Assembly: GCA_046047235.1 (NCBI GenBank)
Contig: JBJOII010000125.1
Coordinates: forward strand, 1 to 12,383
Source of the DNA: JBMTVN01 sp046047235
GTDB taxonomy: Bacteria; Verrucomicrobiota; Verrucomicrobiia; Limisphaerales; JAHDYP01
DNA: 12,383 bases
Direction: 5' to 3'
The position numbers and the translations under genes are program-made. This document shows positions 12,072-12,383 of the stretch, one piece after another. Under the pieces are notes generated by a model that was not told the origin of the DNA, ran no database searches, and worked only from the letters and a program-made list of their open reading frames with translations. Numbering within the stretch: position 1 is the stretch's first letter; the number at the start of each line of letters is the position of its first letter.

Positions 12072-12383
12072 ATGAAGAGCGAGGAACTTCCTTTAGAGTT
12101 GAGAGGGTTGAGCAAGGGGTATGGGGTGGTGCGGGCGGTGGATGGAGTGAGTTTTGAGGTTCGGTCGGGTGAGATCTATGGGTTATTGGGGCCGAATGGT
12201 GCGGGGAAGACGACGACATTATCGATGGTGTGTGGGTTATTGCGTCCGGATGCAGGCGAGGTTCGGGTTTTCGGGCACATTGAAGACGAGATCATCCCGC
12301 CCTCGGGCGAGATAAGAGTTGAGCGGAGTCGGCCGAAGAGCAGCTGCGGCAGTCGTGGCGAACAGCCCCGCCGGCTTCAGGTC
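12072..12383 (+). CDS. ABC transporter ATP-binding protein, partial (right edge), with aberrant end
   Basis: The first 104 residues of an ABC ATPase. LRGLSKGYGVVRAVDGVSFEV (10-30) is the usual first strand region with the A-loop Tyr17. GEIYGLLGPNGAGKTTTL (33-50) contains Walker A (40-47), and MVCGLLRPDAGEVRVFGH (52-69) follows. The short spacing and wording fit ABC-2 type exporters (CcmA/DrrA-like). From residue ~70 (base ~12279) the protein no longer resembles the family, where an R..IGYLP-type stretch and the Q-loop are expected, and base composition changes too. The frame stays open to the edge, but the last ~105 bases may not belong to this gene. ATG 12072 has no strong Shine-Dalgarno. 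The gene diverges from tyrS, with 106 bases between them. Confidence 0.85.
   Translation, partial: MKSEELPLELRGLSKGYGVVRAVDGVSFEVRSGEIYGLLGPNGAGKTTTLSMVCGLLRPDAGEVRVFGHIEDEIIPPSGEIRVERSRPKSSCGSRGEQPRRLQV

Overview
The window is a G-rich, high-GC bacterial segment of about 12.4 kb. It carries nine complete genes, one gene cut by the right edge, and an unusual amount of repetitive intergenic DNA. It has no rRNA, tRNA, transposase or CRISPR array. Gene content (CPA2 antiporters, BioB, an anaerobic-type ThiH, a secreted DUF362 protein, TyrRS) and the repeat-rich, strongly strand-skewed DNA would fit a free-living member of the PVC group such as Verrucomicrobiota. That placement is a guess, because no marker here settles it.

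Layout: (1) 1-100, heptameric tandem repeats. (2) 114-3391, two CPA2-type cation:proton antiporters with C-terminal RCK domains, overlapping by ATGA. The last codons of the second are made of heptamer repeat. (3) 3336-3797, a heptamer array plus a conserved module, a short hairpin, a CGAT-rich hexamer repeat and an operator-like palindrome at the bioB start. (4) 3807-6300, bioB, thiH and thiS, apparently one transcription unit, with thiH and thiS overlapping by ATGA. (5) 6348-7434, two diverged direct copies of a ~310 bp element flanking a minus-strand half-size TauE/SafE permease gene. (6) 7520-8998, a large secreted protein of unknown function. (7) 8999-9193, a second copy of the heptamer array and module. 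(8) 9295-10377, a secreted DUF362 protein followed by a hairpin-dense region. (9) 10640-11965, tyrS on the minus strand. (10) 12072 to the edge, the start of an ABC transporter ATPase whose last ~35 codons look foreign to it.

The plus strand is G/T-rich throughout, whichever strand is coding. Plus-strand genes end codons mostly in G or T (TTG, GTG, GCG, GGG). The two minus-strand genes end them mostly in C (CTC, ATC, GCC). This is a strong replication- or mutation-type strand asymmetry, and it explains the many long spurious antisense frames.

The observation most worth following up is the repeated element at 6348-6654 and 7115-7434. Both copies begin with a perfect 17-18 bp hairpin capped by a GTGA tetraloop. 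They can then form the same series of stems even where their sequences differ, with one A-T to G-C compensatory exchange and one helix rebuilt with different bases, and both end in a T7 tract. This suggests a structured RNA or RNA-like repeat that I do not recognise.
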